Assembly (NCBI RefSeq): GCF_947492365.1
Contig: NZ_CANLMB010000001.1
Span: forward strand, 1,602,874 to 1,666,873
Direction of reading: 5' to 3'
DNA: 64,000 nt
Source of the DNA: an uncultured Erythrobacter sp.
GTDB taxonomy: Bacteria; Pseudomonadota; Alphaproteobacteria; Sphingomonadales; Sphingomonadaceae
Part shown: piece by piece, positions 9,023 to 18,905 of the stretch
How the letters are laid out: each line of letters opens with the position of its first letter
Numbering within the stretch: position 1 is the stretch's first letter
Position numbers and translations under genes: made by a program
Notes under the pieces: model-generated
Databases searched by the model: none
What the model was told of the DNA's origin: nothing
What the model saw: only the letters and a program-made list of their open reading frames with translations

Positions 9023-9462
9023 CAGTCGGGCATACCTGTGCCAGACGAAGACGGGCGCGGCGTGGGCAGCGCGGTCGAGGTCGAGCGCGCCATCAGTTTG
9101 CCGTCTTCTGACCAAAGCTCGCCTTCGAGAAAGACGACCTTGCGCCCCGATTTGACCACGCGGCCCTTCCCGATCAGCGGGCCTTCGGGGATCAGGCGGA
9201 TGAGGCTCATCGAGATTTCAAGGTTGAGCGGCGCCATTTCGCCGCCAGTGGCCGCGACATAGGCATAGCCCATCACATCATCGAGATAGCCCGCAACCAA
9301 TCCCCCCTGCACGCCCCCGCGCCATGTGCACATCTCTTTGCGCACAGTGAAGCGCATGGTGGCGGTGCTGGTCGCCTCGTCGAAGGAGACGAACCGCGAG
9401 CCAAGAAGGTTCGAATGCGGAGAGCCATCTGCGCCCGCCTGGATTTCCTTTTCCCAGTCCAT
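9022..9462 (-). CDS. PaaI-family hotdog thioesterase
   Basis: A 146-aa hotdog-fold protein. The central helix region CTWRGGVQGGLVAGYLDDVM (residues 45-64) has the HGG-like glycine motif of PaaI thioesterases, here RGGVQGG, so the usual His is replaced. This makes the exact acyl-CoA substrate uncertain. It lies 16 bases after infB and overlaps the DUF1697 start. Why a thioesterase sits in a translation operon is not obvious from the sequence. Confidence 0.78.
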   Translation of the reverse strand: MDWEKEIQAGADGSPHSNLLGSRFVSFDEATSTATMRFTVRKEMCTWRGGVQGGLVAGYLDDVMGYAYVAATGGEMAPLNLEISMSLIRLIPEGPLIGKGRVVKSGRKVVFLEGELWSEDGKLMARSTSTALPTPRPSSSGTGMPD

Positions 9463-9478
9463 CAGGCGAGCTCAGACC

Positions 9479-12004
9479 TTAGCCAACCTCCAACGTCCGT
9501 TCGCGCAGTTCGACCTCGAAGATTTCGAGGCTGTCGCCCGGCTGGATGTCGTTCGTGTCTTCCAGCACAACGCCGCATTCGAGGCCCGAGCGGACTTCGT
9601 CCACGTCGTCCTTGAAGCGCCGCAGCGAGGCGATGGTCGTTGCTGAAACAATGACATCTTCGCGGGTGAGACGCGCGTGGAGACCTTTGCGGATGACGCC
9701 TTCGGTGACGAGCAGGCCGGCAGCCTTGTCCTTCTTGCCCGAGCGGAAGACTTCCTTGACGTCGGCACGGCCAACCACGGTTTCGATCCGTTCGGGGCCA
9801 AGCTCGCCAGCCATCTCTTTCGCGACTTCGTCGGTGAGGTGATAGATCACATCGTAATACATCATCCGCACGCCGTCGCGTTTGACGAGGTCGCGCGCTT
9901 TCGCATTCGGACGAACATTAAAGCCGATGATCGGCGCGTTCGATGCCGCCGCGAGCGTCACGTCGCTTTCGGTAATCGCACCCACGCCAGCGTTGAGAAC
10001 GCGCACCTTGATCTCGTCATTCGAGATATTGTGCAGCGCGTTGACGATCGCTTCGACCGAGCCTTGCACATCGGCCTTCACCAGAACGGGCCATTCGATC
10101 ACATTCGATGCGAGGTTGTTGAACATCGTATCGAAGCTGGTCGGGGCGAGCGCGGTGCGCTTTTCCGTCGCCTTTTCCTGACGATATTGCGCAACTTCGC
10201 GCGCACGCTGTTCGTTCTCGACCACGGTCAGCTTGTCACCGGCTGACGGCACGCCGCCAAGGCCGAGGACTTCGACCGGCATCGAGGGGCCAGCTTCCTT
10301 GATCTGCTTGCCCTGATCGTTGACGATGGCGCGCACACGGCCGCTTTCGGTGCCGACGACGAATGTGTCGCCGCGCTTCAGCGTGCCGCGCGTCACCAGC
10401 ACAGTTGCGACAGGACCGCGGCCCTTGTCGAGCTGCGCTTCGATCACGGTTGCATCGGCATCGCGGTCCGGGCGGGCCTTAAGCTCGAGCAGTTCGGCCT
10501 GAAGATTGATCTTCTCGATCAGGTCATCAAGGCCGGTTTTCTTAAGCGCCGAAATCTCGACATCCTGCACATCACCCGACATCGATTCCACGATCACTTC
10601 GTGTTCGAGCAGGCGGGTGCGGATATTGTCCGGATTGGCCTCTGGCTTGTCCATCTTGTTGATCGCAACGATCATCGGAACGCCGGAGGCCTTGGTGTGA
10701 TTAATCGCCTCGATCGTCTGCGGCATAATGCCGTCATCGGCGGCGACAACCAGAACCACGATATCGGTCACATTGGCACCGCGCGCACGCATTTCCGAGA
10801 ATGCGGCGTGGCCCGGCGTGTCGAGGAAGGTGATCTTCTGCTTGTCCTTCGTCGTGATCTGATAGCTGCCGATATGCTGGGTAATCCCACCGGCTTCACC
10901 CTTCACCACATTGGCACCGCGCAGGGCATCAAGCAGCGAGGTCTTGCCGTGATCGACATGGCCCATGATCGTGACGACCGGCGGACGCGGTTTCAGCGTT
11001 TCTGCCGGATCCGCATCCTCTTCGTCGGCGATGTCGACATCGGCCTCTGAGACCTTTTGGATATTGTGGCCGAACTGTTCGACCAGCAGCTCTGCGGTGT
11101 CCTGATCGATCGTCTGGTTGACGGTGACCATCATGTCGAGATTGAACAGCTCTTTGACTAGGTCCGCGCCCTTTTCGCCCATCCGTTTGGCGAGTTCGCC
11201 CACGGTGATGGCTTCGGGAACGACAACGTCGCGAACCTGCTTCTCGCGCGGCTTGGAGGAGCCACCACCTTGCAGGCGGCGCTCTTTTTCACGCGCACGT
11301 TTGAGCGCGGCGAGGCTCCGCGCACGGCGGCCTTCATCCTCGTTCAGCGCTTTGGTGACGGTCAGTTTGCCAGAACGGCGCTTGTCATTGCCGCCGCCAG
11401 TATCCTTGGCAGCGCGCTTGTCTTCTTTCTTCTTCTTTTCCGGACGCTTGGGTTCAGGCCGAGCGACTGGCGTGAACTTACGAGCGGCGGGCGTCGGGCT
11501 GCCCGGATCAGCGGGAGCCTCTTCGGCTTCGGCGGCTGGAGCGGCTTCAGCCTCGGCTGCAGCATTGGTTTCTTCAGCGGCGCGTTTCTCGGCTTCGGCC
11601 TCGGCCTTCTTGTTCTCAGCTGCGCGCTTCTTCTCTTCTTCGGCGCTCTGCTTGGCCTTCTGATCGTCGCGCTTGCGGGCCTCTTCGGCCATTTTAAGGC
11701 GTGCTTCCTCAGCCTCGCGCTGCATGCGTGCGACGCGCTCTTGCGCGGTTTCGGCAGAGGCGGCGGGCTTTTTGGGCGCAGCCGGCTTGGGCGATTGCGC
11801 TACGGGAGCGGGCGCGGGCTCGGGTGTCGGCTCAGGCGCAGGCGGCGGAGGCGCTTCGCCCGGTTTGACGAGCTTGCGCTTGCGCTTCACCTCGACCGCA
11901 ACCTTGTTGGTCCGGCCATGGCTAAAGGTCTGTTTGACCTCGCCTGGCTGGGCACCTTTCAGGCTCAGCGGTTTACGGGTGCGTTTTTCTGGTTCGTCGC
12001 TCAT
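9479..12004 (-). CDS. infB: Translation initiation factor IF-2
   Basis: An 841-aa IF-2, which binds initiator tRNA and GTP and drives 50S joining. ATG 12004 gives the sphingomonad-type start [16 protein letters not shown]; a longer frame to 12301 only reads into the YlxR gene. Residues 50-250 form a charged, Ala/Glu/Lys-rich linker with a proline stretch. An IF2-N module ([17 protein letters not shown]) lies near 262-278. The G domain begins with GHVDHGKTS at 348-356, followed by DTPGHAAF and NKMD. Domains II-IV follow to the end. Confidence 0.96.
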   Translation of the reverse strand: MSDEPEKRTRKPLSLKGAQPGEVKQTFSHGRTNKVAVEVKRKRKLVKPGEAPPPPAPEPTPEPAPAPVAQSPKPAAPKKPAASAETAQERVARMQREAEEARLKMAEEARKRDDQKAKQSAEEEKKRAAENKKAEAEAEKRAAEETNAAAEAEAAPAAEAEEAPADPGSPTPAARKFTPVARPEPKRPEKKKKEDKRAAKDTGGGNDKRRSGKLTVTKALNEDEGRRARSLAALKRAREKERRLQGGGSSKPREKQVRDVVVPEAITVGELAKRMGEKGADLVKELFNLDMMVTVNQTIDQDTAELLVEQFGHNIQKVSEADVDIADEEDADPAETLKPRPPVVTIMGHVDHGKTSLLDALRGANVVKGEAGGITQHIGSYQITTKDKQKITFLDTPGHAAFSEMRARGANVTDIVVLVVAADDGIMPQTIEAINHTKASGVPMIVAINKMDKPEANPDNIRTRLLEHEVIVESMSGDVQDVEISALKKTGLDDLIEKINLQAELLELKARPDRDADATVIEAQLDKGRGPVATVLVTRGTLKRGDTFVVGTESGRVRAIVNDQGKQIKEAGPSMPVEVLGLGGVPSAGDKLTVVENEQRAREVAQYRQEKATEKRTALAPTSFDTMFNNLASNVIEWPVLVKADVQGSVEAIVNALHNISNDEIKVRVLNAGVGAITESDVTLAAASNAPIIGFNVRPNAKARDLVKRDGVRMMYYDVIYHLTDEVAKEMAGELGPERIETVVGRADVKEVFRSGKKDKAAGLLVTEGVIRKGLHARLTREDVIVSATTIASLRRFKDDVDEVRSGLECGVVLEDTNDIQPGDSLEIFEVELRERTLEVG

Positions 12005-12078
12005 GCTAGCAGTCAAGTCCTTCAAAAATTCCAAGTCGTCCGCGCAGGTCGCTGCGCGCCGTGTATCAATTGGGGCCG

Positions 12079-12813
12079 CTATCGGGGAGGATCGCTCCCC
12101 AGGTATCGCGACAGGCGTGTGACCGCCTGCCCAATCCGGCCCGCTGCCGAGCTGCGCCCTGTATTGCGCGGCCCGCTCTGGCCCGAAACGCCCAAATGGA
12201 CGACATTTTCGCGGCCCAATGCCACAGACAGCGCATCGCGGTCCAGTGGCAAGACGGTGCCGCGCATTCCCGACCCTTCGGCGTCCGAGCCCACGCGCCA
12301 CGCCTGATCGAGCTTTTTACGCCCGTCTTCGCTGCTGTCGCGCGCATGGAGGAGCAAGGCGATGCGCCCGGTGCGCGCCTGTTCCTCGATCCGCGATGAA
12401 CCCAGCACGATATTGCAGCCGCGCAGTTCCAGCCCCAGCCGGTCCAGCAGATTGCGGGTCAGCCCGTCGGCGAGTGCTTGGGCCAAATTGTCGCTGTAGG
12501 AAAGGCTTACCCCGTCCGGTCCGCCCTTGAATGCCCGGTTTAATGCGCCCTTGAGATGGCCACCCGCCATCGCACTTTCAAGCGCGGCGCGGTCAGGCGC
12601 GATCCAGGCACCCCGTCCCGGCGCTTTGCCAGCGGGATCTGGCAGCACTTCGCCGGTCGGTGAGATGGCAAGCCGGATCAGCTCTTCGCGCGGCGAAACC
12701 TCGCCCGAAAGCACACAGCGGCGCTCGCTCCCGGAAGCATTGTCTGCTTTTGAACCGGGAGCTGGCCGTTCAGCGATGTCGGAACTTACGCGCTCATTGG
12801 GTGGAGTCCGCAT
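12079..12813 (-). CDS. YlxR-like (DUF448) RNA-binding protein, two-domain form
   Basis: A 244-aa protein in the usual ylxR position between nusA and infB. The N-terminal DUF448 domain has RRCVLSGEVSPREELIRLA followed by DPAGKAPGRGAWIAPDRAAL (about residues 25-75), the family GRGAY-type motif. The second half (LTRNLLDRLGLELRGCNIVLGSS) resembles an L7Ae/YlxQ-type RNA-binding fold. ATG 12813 starts 20 bases inside the nusA 3' end; a longer frame to 13023 is read-through of nusA and lacks family residues. Confidence 0.85.
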   Translation of the reverse strand: MRTPPNERVSSDIAERPAPGSKADNASGSERRCVLSGEVSPREELIRLAISPTGEVLPDPAGKAPGRGAWIAPDRAALESAMAGGHLKGALNRAFKGGPDGVSLSYSDNLAQALADGLTRNLLDRLGLELRGCNIVLGSSRIEEQARTGRIALLLHARDSSEDGRKKLDQAWRVGSDAEGSGMRGTVLPLDRDALSVALGRENVVHLGVSGQSGPRNTGRSSAAGRIGQAVTRLSRYLGSDPPR

Positions 12814-14455
12814 CGGCGGCCTCCTGATTGTCAGGCTCAGCGGGAGCCGCAGCCGGCTCCTCATCTTCGAACCAGTGCGCGCGCGCAGCCATGATGATCT
12901 CGTTGCCCTGCTCTTCTGAGAGGCCATACTCACCCAGCACGCCGCCTTTATCCTGCTCGCGCTGCGGGGGACGCCGCATGGGCGGGCCGTCAGGCGAGTT
13001 GTTGCGGCGGCGCGGAGCTTCACGCTTCTTGGCGATCAGCTCGTCCGTGGCGAGGTCGGCAAGATCATCAAGCGTCTTGATCCCGGCCTTACCAAGCGTG
13101 ACCAGCATCGCTTCGGACAGGTGCGGCATTTCTGCGAGCCCGTCTTCCACGCCGAGTTCACGGCGGGTGATGCGATGCGCTTCCTCCTGACGCTCGATCG
13201 CTTCGAGCGCGCGGTTCTGAAGCTCTTCGGCGAGTTCTTCGTCAAAGCCTTCGATCGCGGCGAGTTCTTCAAGCTGGACGTAAGCAACCTCTTCAAGCTC
13301 GGCGAAGCCTTCGGCCACCAGCAGCTGCGAAAGCGTTTCGTCGACGTCGAGTTCTTCTTCGAACATCTTGGAGCGCTCGGCGAATTCCTTGGTGCGCTTT
13401 TCGGAAGCCTCTTCCTCGGTCATGATGTCGATCTGGTGACCGGTCAGCTGACTGGCGAGACGGACATTCTGGCCGCGGCGGCCGATGGCGAGGCTGAGCT
13501 GGTCGTCAGGAACGACAACCTCGATGCGGTTTTCTTCCTCGTCGAGAACAACACGCGCAACCGTTGCAGGCTGGAGCGCGTTGACGACGAAGGTCGCGGT
13601 TTCTTCCGACCACGGAATGATGTCGATCTTTTCGCCCTGCAATTCCTGCACGACGGCCTGAACGCGGCTACCCTTCATGCCGACACAGGCGCCGACCGGA
13701 TCGATCGAGCTGTCATGCGAGATGACGCCGATCTTGGCGCGGCTGCCGGGATCGCGGGCAGCGGCCTTGATCTCGATAATGCCGTCGTAGATTTCGGGCA
13801 CTTCCTGCGCGAACAGCTTGCGCATGAAATCAGGCGCGGCGCGCGACAGGAAGATCTGCGGACCGCGATTGTTGCGCTCCACCTTGGTGATGAGCGCGCG
13901 GACGCGTTCTCCGACGCGAGCGGCTTCGCGCGGGATCTGCTGGTCGCGGCGAATGACGCCCTCGGCGCGGCCCAAATTGACGATCACATGGCCGAACTCG
14001 ACCGATTTGATCACGCCGGTGATAACCTCGCCCGCGCGGTCCTTGAACTCTTCGAACTGACGCTCACGCTCGGCATCGCGGACCTTCTGGAAGATCACCT
14101 GCTTGGCGCTTTGCGCGTCGATGCGGCCCAGATCGACCGGCGGCAGCGGATCGACGATGAAGTCGCCAAGCGCGGCGCCTTCCTGCAGTTTCTGGCCCTG
14201 TTTCAGGTCCACCTGCTTGAAGTAATCCTCAACCTCTTCGACGACTTCGACAACGCGCCACAGCGTCAGATCGCCGGTTACGGGATCGAGCTTTGCGCGG
14301 ATGTCGTTTTCGGCACCGTAGCGGTTGCGCGCGGACTTCTGGATCGCTTCTTCCATCGCTTCGATCACGATGCTTTTGTCGATCATTTTCTCCGATGCAA
14401 CGGAGTTCGCAATTGCGAGCAGTTCTGCCTTGTTGGCGGAAATGGCACTGGCCAT
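12794..14455 (-). CDS. nusA: Transcription termination/antitermination factor NusA
   Basis: A 553-aa NusA. An N-terminal RNAP-binding domain ([18 protein letters not shown]) is followed by an S1 domain ([20 protein letters not shown]) and two KH domains ([20 protein letters not shown] and [17 protein letters not shown]). The C-terminal half carries acidic AR-type helix-hairpin repeats and a basic RRPPQRE tail with a [11 protein letters not shown] segment. It modulates pausing, termination and antitermination. The start overlaps the rimP stop (ATGA). Confidence 0.96.
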   Translation of the reverse strand: MASAISANKAELLAIANSVASEKMIDKSIVIEAMEEAIQKSARNRYGAENDIRAKLDPVTGDLTLWRVVEVVEEVEDYFKQVDLKQGQKLQEGAALGDFIVDPLPPVDLGRIDAQSAKQVIFQKVRDAERERQFEEFKDRAGEVITGVIKSVEFGHVIVNLGRAEGVIRRDQQIPREAARVGERVRALITKVERNNRGPQIFLSRAAPDFMRKLFAQEVPEIYDGIIEIKAAARDPGSRAKIGVISHDSSIDPVGACVGMKGSRVQAVVQELQGEKIDIIPWSEETATFVVNALQPATVARVVLDEEENRIEVVVPDDQLSLAIGRRGQNVRLASQLTGHQIDIMTEEEASEKRTKEFAERSKMFEEELDVDETLSQLLVAEGFAELEEVAYVQLEELAAIEGFDEELAEELQNRALEAIERQEEAHRITRRELGVEDGLAEMPHLSEAMLVTLGKAGIKTLDDLADLATDELIAKKREAPRRRNNSPDGPPMRRPPQREQDKGGVLGEYGLSEEQGNEIIMAARAHWFEDEEPAAAPAEPDNQEAADADSTQ

Positions 14456-15036
14456 CAGTCGTCTGCCTTTTCTTCTTGAGTGTCTTCGATCACTTCATCG
14501 GCGCCGCTGGCGTCGACAGGTTTGGTAGCAGCGATCAGCGCGTCGGTGAGGACGAGCTTTGCGCTGTGAATTTCATTGCGGGGCAGCGTCGCGCGCCCCG
14601 TCTTGGCATCGTCAATTGCGACCATACCAGATTCGATCCCGACAAGCTCGCCCTTATAGGTCCGCTTGACGTCGGCATCCTTGGCGTAGCTTTTCGCCAT
14701 GACGATCCGCGCTTCGTGACCTGCCCAATTGGCAAAGTCTTTCTCACGCGTCAGCGGGCGGTCGATGCCGGGCGAGCTGACTTCGAGGTGAAAGGCCCCT
14801 TCAACAAGCGTCTCGCCTGCTTCCTCGCGCGCATCCATCATTTCGGAGACACGGCGCGACAGCGCGGCGCATTGCTCGATCACCAGCTGACCGGTTGCGG
14901 GGTCTTCGGCCATGATCTGCAAAGCCTCGCCGCCGTCACCCGCTTCGGACGGCACCATCTTCACGCGCACGAGTTCAAAACCCAAAGCTTCCGCTTCCGG
15001 TTCGATCAGGTCAGTCAGGCGCGCAATATCTGTCAT
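14455..15036 (-). CDS. rimP: Ribosome maturation factor RimP
   Basis: A 193-aa RimP, needed for 30S assembly. The family core FHLEVSSPGIDRPLTREKDF (residues 82-101) is intact, preceded by the alpha/beta domain (IEPEAEALGFELVRVKM). The C-terminus carries an extra acidic tail (IEDTQEEKADD). It is the first gene of the rimP-nusA-ylxR-infB-thioesterase-DUF1697-rbfA unit; its promoter should lie in the 200 bases above 15036, but I could not pick a convincing one. Confidence 0.94.
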   Translation of the reverse strand: MTDIARLTDLIEPEAEALGFELVRVKMVPSEAGDGGEALQIMAEDPATGQLVIEQCAALSRRVSEMMDAREEAGETLVEGAFHLEVSSPGIDRPLTREKDFANWAGHEARIVMAKSYAKDADVKRTYKGELVGIESGMVAIDDAKTGRATLPRNEIHSAKLVLTDALIAATKPVDASGADEVIEDTQEEKADD

Positions 15037-15188
15037 GCAGTCCGTTAAGCGTTTGGTTCAGACATCGTTCGAACACGGGCCGTTGGTGCCGGCCCCTCTC
15101 GGCGCCAGCCCCTTCAGTGTTCGACAATGTCGGGATGGACATGCAGTTAGGCGCGTGATCGCCGCAATGCAAGGGCTATTGAAGGCAA

Positions 15189-15219
15189 AGCGGGGAACGG
15201 TGTCAAACCGCCCCCCGCT
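15189..15219 (-). terminator. Probable terminator of arsR-arsI
   Basis: A compound hairpin: outer stem AGCGGGG / CCCCGCT, inner stem CGGT / ACCG with a 5-base loop. It lies 24 bases after the arsI stop and is followed on the minus strand by a weak T-rich run (TTTGCCTTC). Confidence 0.45.
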
Positions 15220-15242
15220 CGCTTTGGATTGGCGTTGAAGTG

Positions 15243-15674
15243 TTAGCAGCAGCCAGCCGACTGTCTTTGCGGTGCAGGCACCTGCTCTGCGGCGAGCACT
15301 TCGCCATATTCATCGCTGCGGCTGTGCGTCTGGAAGGTCTCCCACAAGGTTCCGTCCGGATCGCTCACCCAATTCTTGGTCGATTTGGCGTAGCAGCATT
15401 GCGTGTCGCCCTGGTCGAGGACTTCGTGCCCCGTCGCATCGACGCGGGTATATTGCTCTTGCAGCTCCTGCTCGTTCGAGGCCTGAACCCCCAGATGCGT
15501 CACCCCGTGCCGATCAGCCGAGGCCTCGATCACGAAATTGACCGAAGGATCTTCGAGTTCCCATTGCGCATAGCCATCGCGCTCCAGCGTCGGGGCGTGG
15601 CCAAACATGGCGGAATAGAACCGGGTCGAGGCCGCCAGATCGCTGACGCCGAGGCTTACATGAAGTCGTTTCAT
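15243..15674 (-). CDS. arsI: ArsI/CadI-family dioxygenase (VOC fold)
   Basis: A 143-aa vicinal-oxygen-chelate protein. It starts MKRLHVSLGVSDLAASTRFY and carries the adjacent cysteine pair in DQGDTQCCYAKSTKNW (near residues 90-91), the site that binds trivalent organoarsenicals in ArsI C-As lyases. His5 and later His/Glu positions are candidate Fe(II) ligands. The C-terminus ends with another GCC. Together with the overlapping ArsR gene (ATGA) it forms a small organoarsenical-responsive operon. CadI-like cadmium response is the alternative. Confidence 0.85.
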   Translation of the reverse strand: MKRLHVSLGVSDLAASTRFYSAMFGHAPTLERDGYAQWELEDPSVNFVIEASADRHGVTHLGVQASNEQELQEQYTRVDATGHEVLDQGDTQCCYAKSTKNWVSDPDGTLWETFQTHSRSDEYGEVLAAEQVPAPQRQSAGCC

Positions 15675-16027
15675 CACACTTTCCTTGCGAGCTGTGCCGC
15701 GACCAGATTGTCGGTGCAATCTTCGTCCGCGCAGCATTCTTTGAGGAGATAATCGAGCAGCCCCTGCATCCGGCCAAAATTGGCGCGGTAGATGATCGAA
15801 CGGCCCTGACGCTCGTCACTGACCAGACCGGATTCGCGCAGATGCGAGAGGTGAAAAGACAGCGAGCTTGCAGGCAGGCCGAGCTTCATCGCGATCTGTC
15901 CGGCTGCAAGGCCGGTATTACCTGCCTTCACCAGAGCGCGAAAAACGTCGAGCCGGTGCTCTTGCGCGAGCGCGGCAAGCTGTTTGACGGCGATCATGTG
16001 GTCAGCGGTGGCTTCTTTTATTTCCAT
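15674..16027 (-). CDS. arsR: ArsR/SmtB-family metalloregulator
   Basis: A 117-aa winged-helix repressor. The DNA-binding helix region is AMKLGLPASSLSFHLSHLRE (residues 46-65) with the wing GLVSDERQGRSIIYRAN. Three cysteines at 98, 99 and 104 in KECCADEDC near the C-terminus resemble the trivalent arsenic site of the Acidithiobacillus ferrooxidans type ArsR rather than the ELCVCDL site of plasmid R773. Release by As(III) or methyl-As(III) and autoregulation are expected. Confidence 0.9.
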   Translation of the reverse strand: MEIKEATADHMIAVKQLAALAQEHRLDVFRALVKAGNTGLAAGQIAMKLGLPASSLSFHLSHLRESGLVSDERQGRSIIYRANFGRMQGLLDYLLKECCADEDCTDNLVAAQLARKV

Positions 16028-16039
16028 AATTCTGGAAAT
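16020..16039. promoter_or_regulatory. Inverted repeat at the arsR start, candidate operator
   Basis: ATTTCCA and TGGAAAT arms (7 bp, perfect) are separated by 6 bases and span the arsR start codon. ArsR proteins bind imperfect palindromes near their own start, so autorepression is possible; chance cannot be excluded. Confidence 0.35.
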
Positions 16040-16088
16040 ATCGAATCATTGAAGGAAGTCAAGCCCCTCGCCCTGATATTCGGGCATT

Positions 16089-16529
16089 CTACTTCAGCTC
16101 GCAGCCAGTTACCCAGGCGCGCACTTCCGAACGGAATGCCTGTCTTTCTCTCGTTTCCAAGGACTCTGAAAAACGACGGACGCTGATGACCTGTTCATCG
16201 GAAAGAGGTTCTTCGAAAACGACCCCGTTGATCCCGCCCAAAGGTCCGATGTCTGATCGAACAACTTCGGCAAACTCGTCCAACCCATCGATCTGGAGGA
16301 AGGCGTTTTCACCTTCTTCGAGCGGTTCTTCGAGACCGATCTGCGCGCCGGTGCGCGACAGGTCGATCAGGATACAGTGGCGCGTATCAGAAAGGGTCAC
16401 GAGCCGCGCGGGAATGGAAAGCCTGAGCCGCGCAGCCTGGCGCCGCCCGATGGAGTGCGCTGTATCGCCTTCGTGTGGGCCATTTGCGGACGATGCGGCT
16501 TGAGTCATGAGCGCGAGTGGTATCTCCAC
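16089..16529 (-). CDS. PilZ-domain protein A
   Basis: A 146-aa protein. The PilZ-type pattern is RRQAARLRLSIPARL (residues 29-43), corresponding to the RxxxR c-di-GMP contact, and LIDLSRTGAQI (54-64), corresponding to the D/NxSxxG motif. Binding of cyclic di-GMP is therefore plausible. The start is GTG 16529 with AAAGG upstream; ATG 16508 is an alternative. A second PilZ paralog follows the same design just upstream on the strand. Confidence 0.8.
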   Translation of the reverse strand: MEIPLALMTQAASSANGPHEGDTAHSIGRRQAARLRLSIPARLVTLSDTRHCILIDLSRTGAQIGLEEPLEEGENAFLQIDGLDEFAEVVRSDIGPLGGINGVVFEEPLSDEQVISVRRFSESLETRERQAFRSEVRAWVTGCELK

Positions 16530-16613
16530 ATGCTCAACCTTTGCTCACCAACCGGCTAGGCATTCCCATCTAGGAACGAGGAGCAGCCTCTCAGCGCACC
16601 GCGCCCGGAGCGG

Positions 16614-17006
16614 TCACAAGCGGCCGGTGTTCGAACCGGTGGCCCAGCGCCGAACCGTCTCAAGCAATTCGGCCTGTTCGTGCTCGGCAAATTGTTCCTG
16701 CAACTTGCGGATGCTGAAGACAAAGCTGTCGGTGATCGGATCGATGAATTCGAGCGCGTTGGTGCCCTGACCCATCCGCCGCACAACCATGAAGTGATCG
16801 ATCGGGCCGCAGCGCAGATAGCCGCGCGAAGCCGTTTTGAACGGCTCGGCCAGTGCGATCAGCGCGCCAGTGCGAGAGAAATTGGTGATGATGCAGCGCT
16901 GGGTGCTCTGAACACCGATAAACTCGCCCGGCAGGCTTAGCGCCATCCGCGGTGCCGCGCGCTCTTTGTCTTCTATCCGTTCCTCGATCATATCGGTGCC
17001 TGTCAT
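16614..17006 (-). CDS. PilZ-domain protein B
   Basis: A 130-aa paralog of the neighbouring PilZ protein. It shares the TNFSRTGALIALAEPF block (D/NxSxxG motif) and a C-terminal FSIRKLQEQF...TVRRWATG pattern that matches VRRFSES...VRAWVTG in protein A. The N-terminal basic RxxxR is weak (ERAAPRMALSLPGEF), so c-di-GMP binding is less certain. Tandem arrangement suggests duplication. Confidence 0.75.
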   Translation of the reverse strand: MTGTDMIEERIEDKERAAPRMALSLPGEFIGVQSTQRCIITNFSRTGALIALAEPFKTASRGYLRCGPIDHFMVVRRMGQGTNALEFIDPITDSFVFSIRKLQEQFAEHEQAELLETVRRWATGSNTGRL

Positions 17007-17018
17007 TTCACCTGATAC

Positions 17019-17336
17019 TCAGCGCCCGTCTTCGGCCCAGCCGCCGACAGCTTCGCCATCGGCATCGCGCGAGCGGCCTTCATGGGAGCGCGGCTGGTCA
17101 TAGCCCCAACCGTCATCGGCAAGATCGCGGGCTCGGGCTTCTTCTCTGGCGGCTTCGATGGCGCGGTCGCCAAAGGCTTCGGCGCGCTCGCCATAATCTT
17201 CGGCAACCTTCGGCGCGACGACCGAGAAGGTCACCGTCATGAACAATGCCACGACAATTCCGAAGCCAAATATGGCAAGGATGACGAGCCGGACCACGCC
17301 GGTGAAACTATCAACCAGATCTACCAAAGCCTGCAT
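17019..17336 (-). CDS. Small one-TM membrane protein, unknown
   Basis: A 105-aa protein I do not recognise. Residues about 14-38 (VVRLVILAIFGFGIVVALFM) form one membrane helix, followed by a charged helix ERAEAFGDRAIEAAREEARA and a polar, Gly/Asp/Arg-rich tail. This architecture (N-terminal TM, cytoplasmic helix) resembles the psp-array proteins nearby, but the array's C-terminal motif is absent. It lies 12 bases upstream of PilZ protein B on the same strand. Confidence 0.65.
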   Translation of the reverse strand: MQALVDLVDSFTGVVRLVILAIFGFGIVVALFMTVTFSVVAPKVAEDYGERAEAFGDRAIEAAREEARARDLADDGWGYDQPRSHEGRSRDADGEAVGGWAEDGR

Positions 17337-17476
17337 AAACGCCCCTCTTGCCGGGAAACTCCCGACCTCGCTGCCGAAGCTGCAGGCTTAGCGCAGGACG
17401 GTAAACAAGCGGTTAGAGGCGTAGGTTGCGTTGCGAGAAAGCGCGGGGGACGCGTGTGAAACGCAATACGAAAGAG

Positions 17477-18538
<1,062 letters not shown>

Positions 18539-18557
18539 TATATATCTCTTAACCCAA

Positions 18558-18587
18558 CCTATAGTGAAAATTCCCAATGGTTGGCAA
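18558..18587 (-). promoter_or_regulatory. Candidate sigma-70 promoter of pspF
   Basis: On the minus strand, TTGCCA (18587-18582) and TATAGG (18563-18558) are spaced by 18 bases, 20 bases before the pspF GTG. It overlaps the UAS-like palindrome at 18574-18584, which would allow PspF to repress its own gene as described in E. coli. Confidence 0.35.
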
Positions 18588-18610
18588 TAGAAACCAATAC
18601 GAATTTTCGT
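18574..18610. promoter_or_regulatory. Candidate PspF upstream activating sites
   Basis: Two inverted repeats lie upstream of the sigma-54 promoter: CCAA-TGG-TTGG at 18574-18584 and ACGAA-TT-TTCGT at 18599-18610. Their distance from the -24 element (about 40-80 bases) is suitable for an enhancer-binding protein. The binding consensus of this PspF is not known. Confidence 0.4.
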
Positions 18611-18650
18611 GGATAGCGCAAAGCCCCAGAATTCCTGCGGTTTTTCAAGT

Positions 18651-18667
18651 TTGGCACGCTGGTTGCA
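18651..18667 (+). promoter_or_regulatory. Sigma-54 (-24/-12) promoter of the psp operon
   Basis: TTGGCACG-CTGG-TTGCA matches the sigma-54 consensus fully, with GG at 18653-18654 and GC at 18665-18666 separated by exactly 10 bases. It is 48 bases before the ATG at 18715 and faces the psp genes, opposite pspF. Confidence 0.9.
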
Positions 18668-18714
18668 ATAACTCTGGCAACAGTTTCAGACATTCATCCG
18701 AAAGGGCCAGACAC

Positions 18715-18882
18715 ATGTACAACCGTGAATTCTTCAGCAGCAAACTGGGCAAAGCCTCGCTTGCCAGCATCGCTGCGATGACCGCCATGATCGCTCTCAC
18801 CACCCAGATGAGCCTGGTCACCCCGCCCACCGATCTGGCTCAGCCGCATGGTACTTCGACCATGCTGGTCGAGATGGCTTGA
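18715..18882 (+). CDS. 55-aa membrane protein, first gene of the sigma-54 psp transcript
   Basis: A small ORF starting at ATG 18715 with AAAGG nine bases upstream. The N-terminus YNREFFSSKLGKAS is followed by one hydrophobic helix (LASIAAMTAMIALTTQMSLV, about residues 15-34) and a short polar tail. It is not PspB, PspC, PspD or PspG by length or motif. It directly follows the sigma-54 promoter and precedes pspA, so it should be induced with the operon. A role as a membrane-stress effector or PspA partner is inference. Confidence 0.75.
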   Translation: MYNREFFSSKLGKASLASIAAMTAMIALTTQMSLVTPPTDLAQPHGTSTMLVEMA

Positions 18883-18905
18883 GCGTAGGGCTTAAGAGAC
18901 ACACG

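Noticed and set aside
13121..14479. 452-codon open frame antisense to nusA
   Set aside because: It is a shadow of the nusA codon pattern at high GC; the amino-acid composition (Asp/Leu/Arg/His rich) and lack of family motifs do not support a gene.
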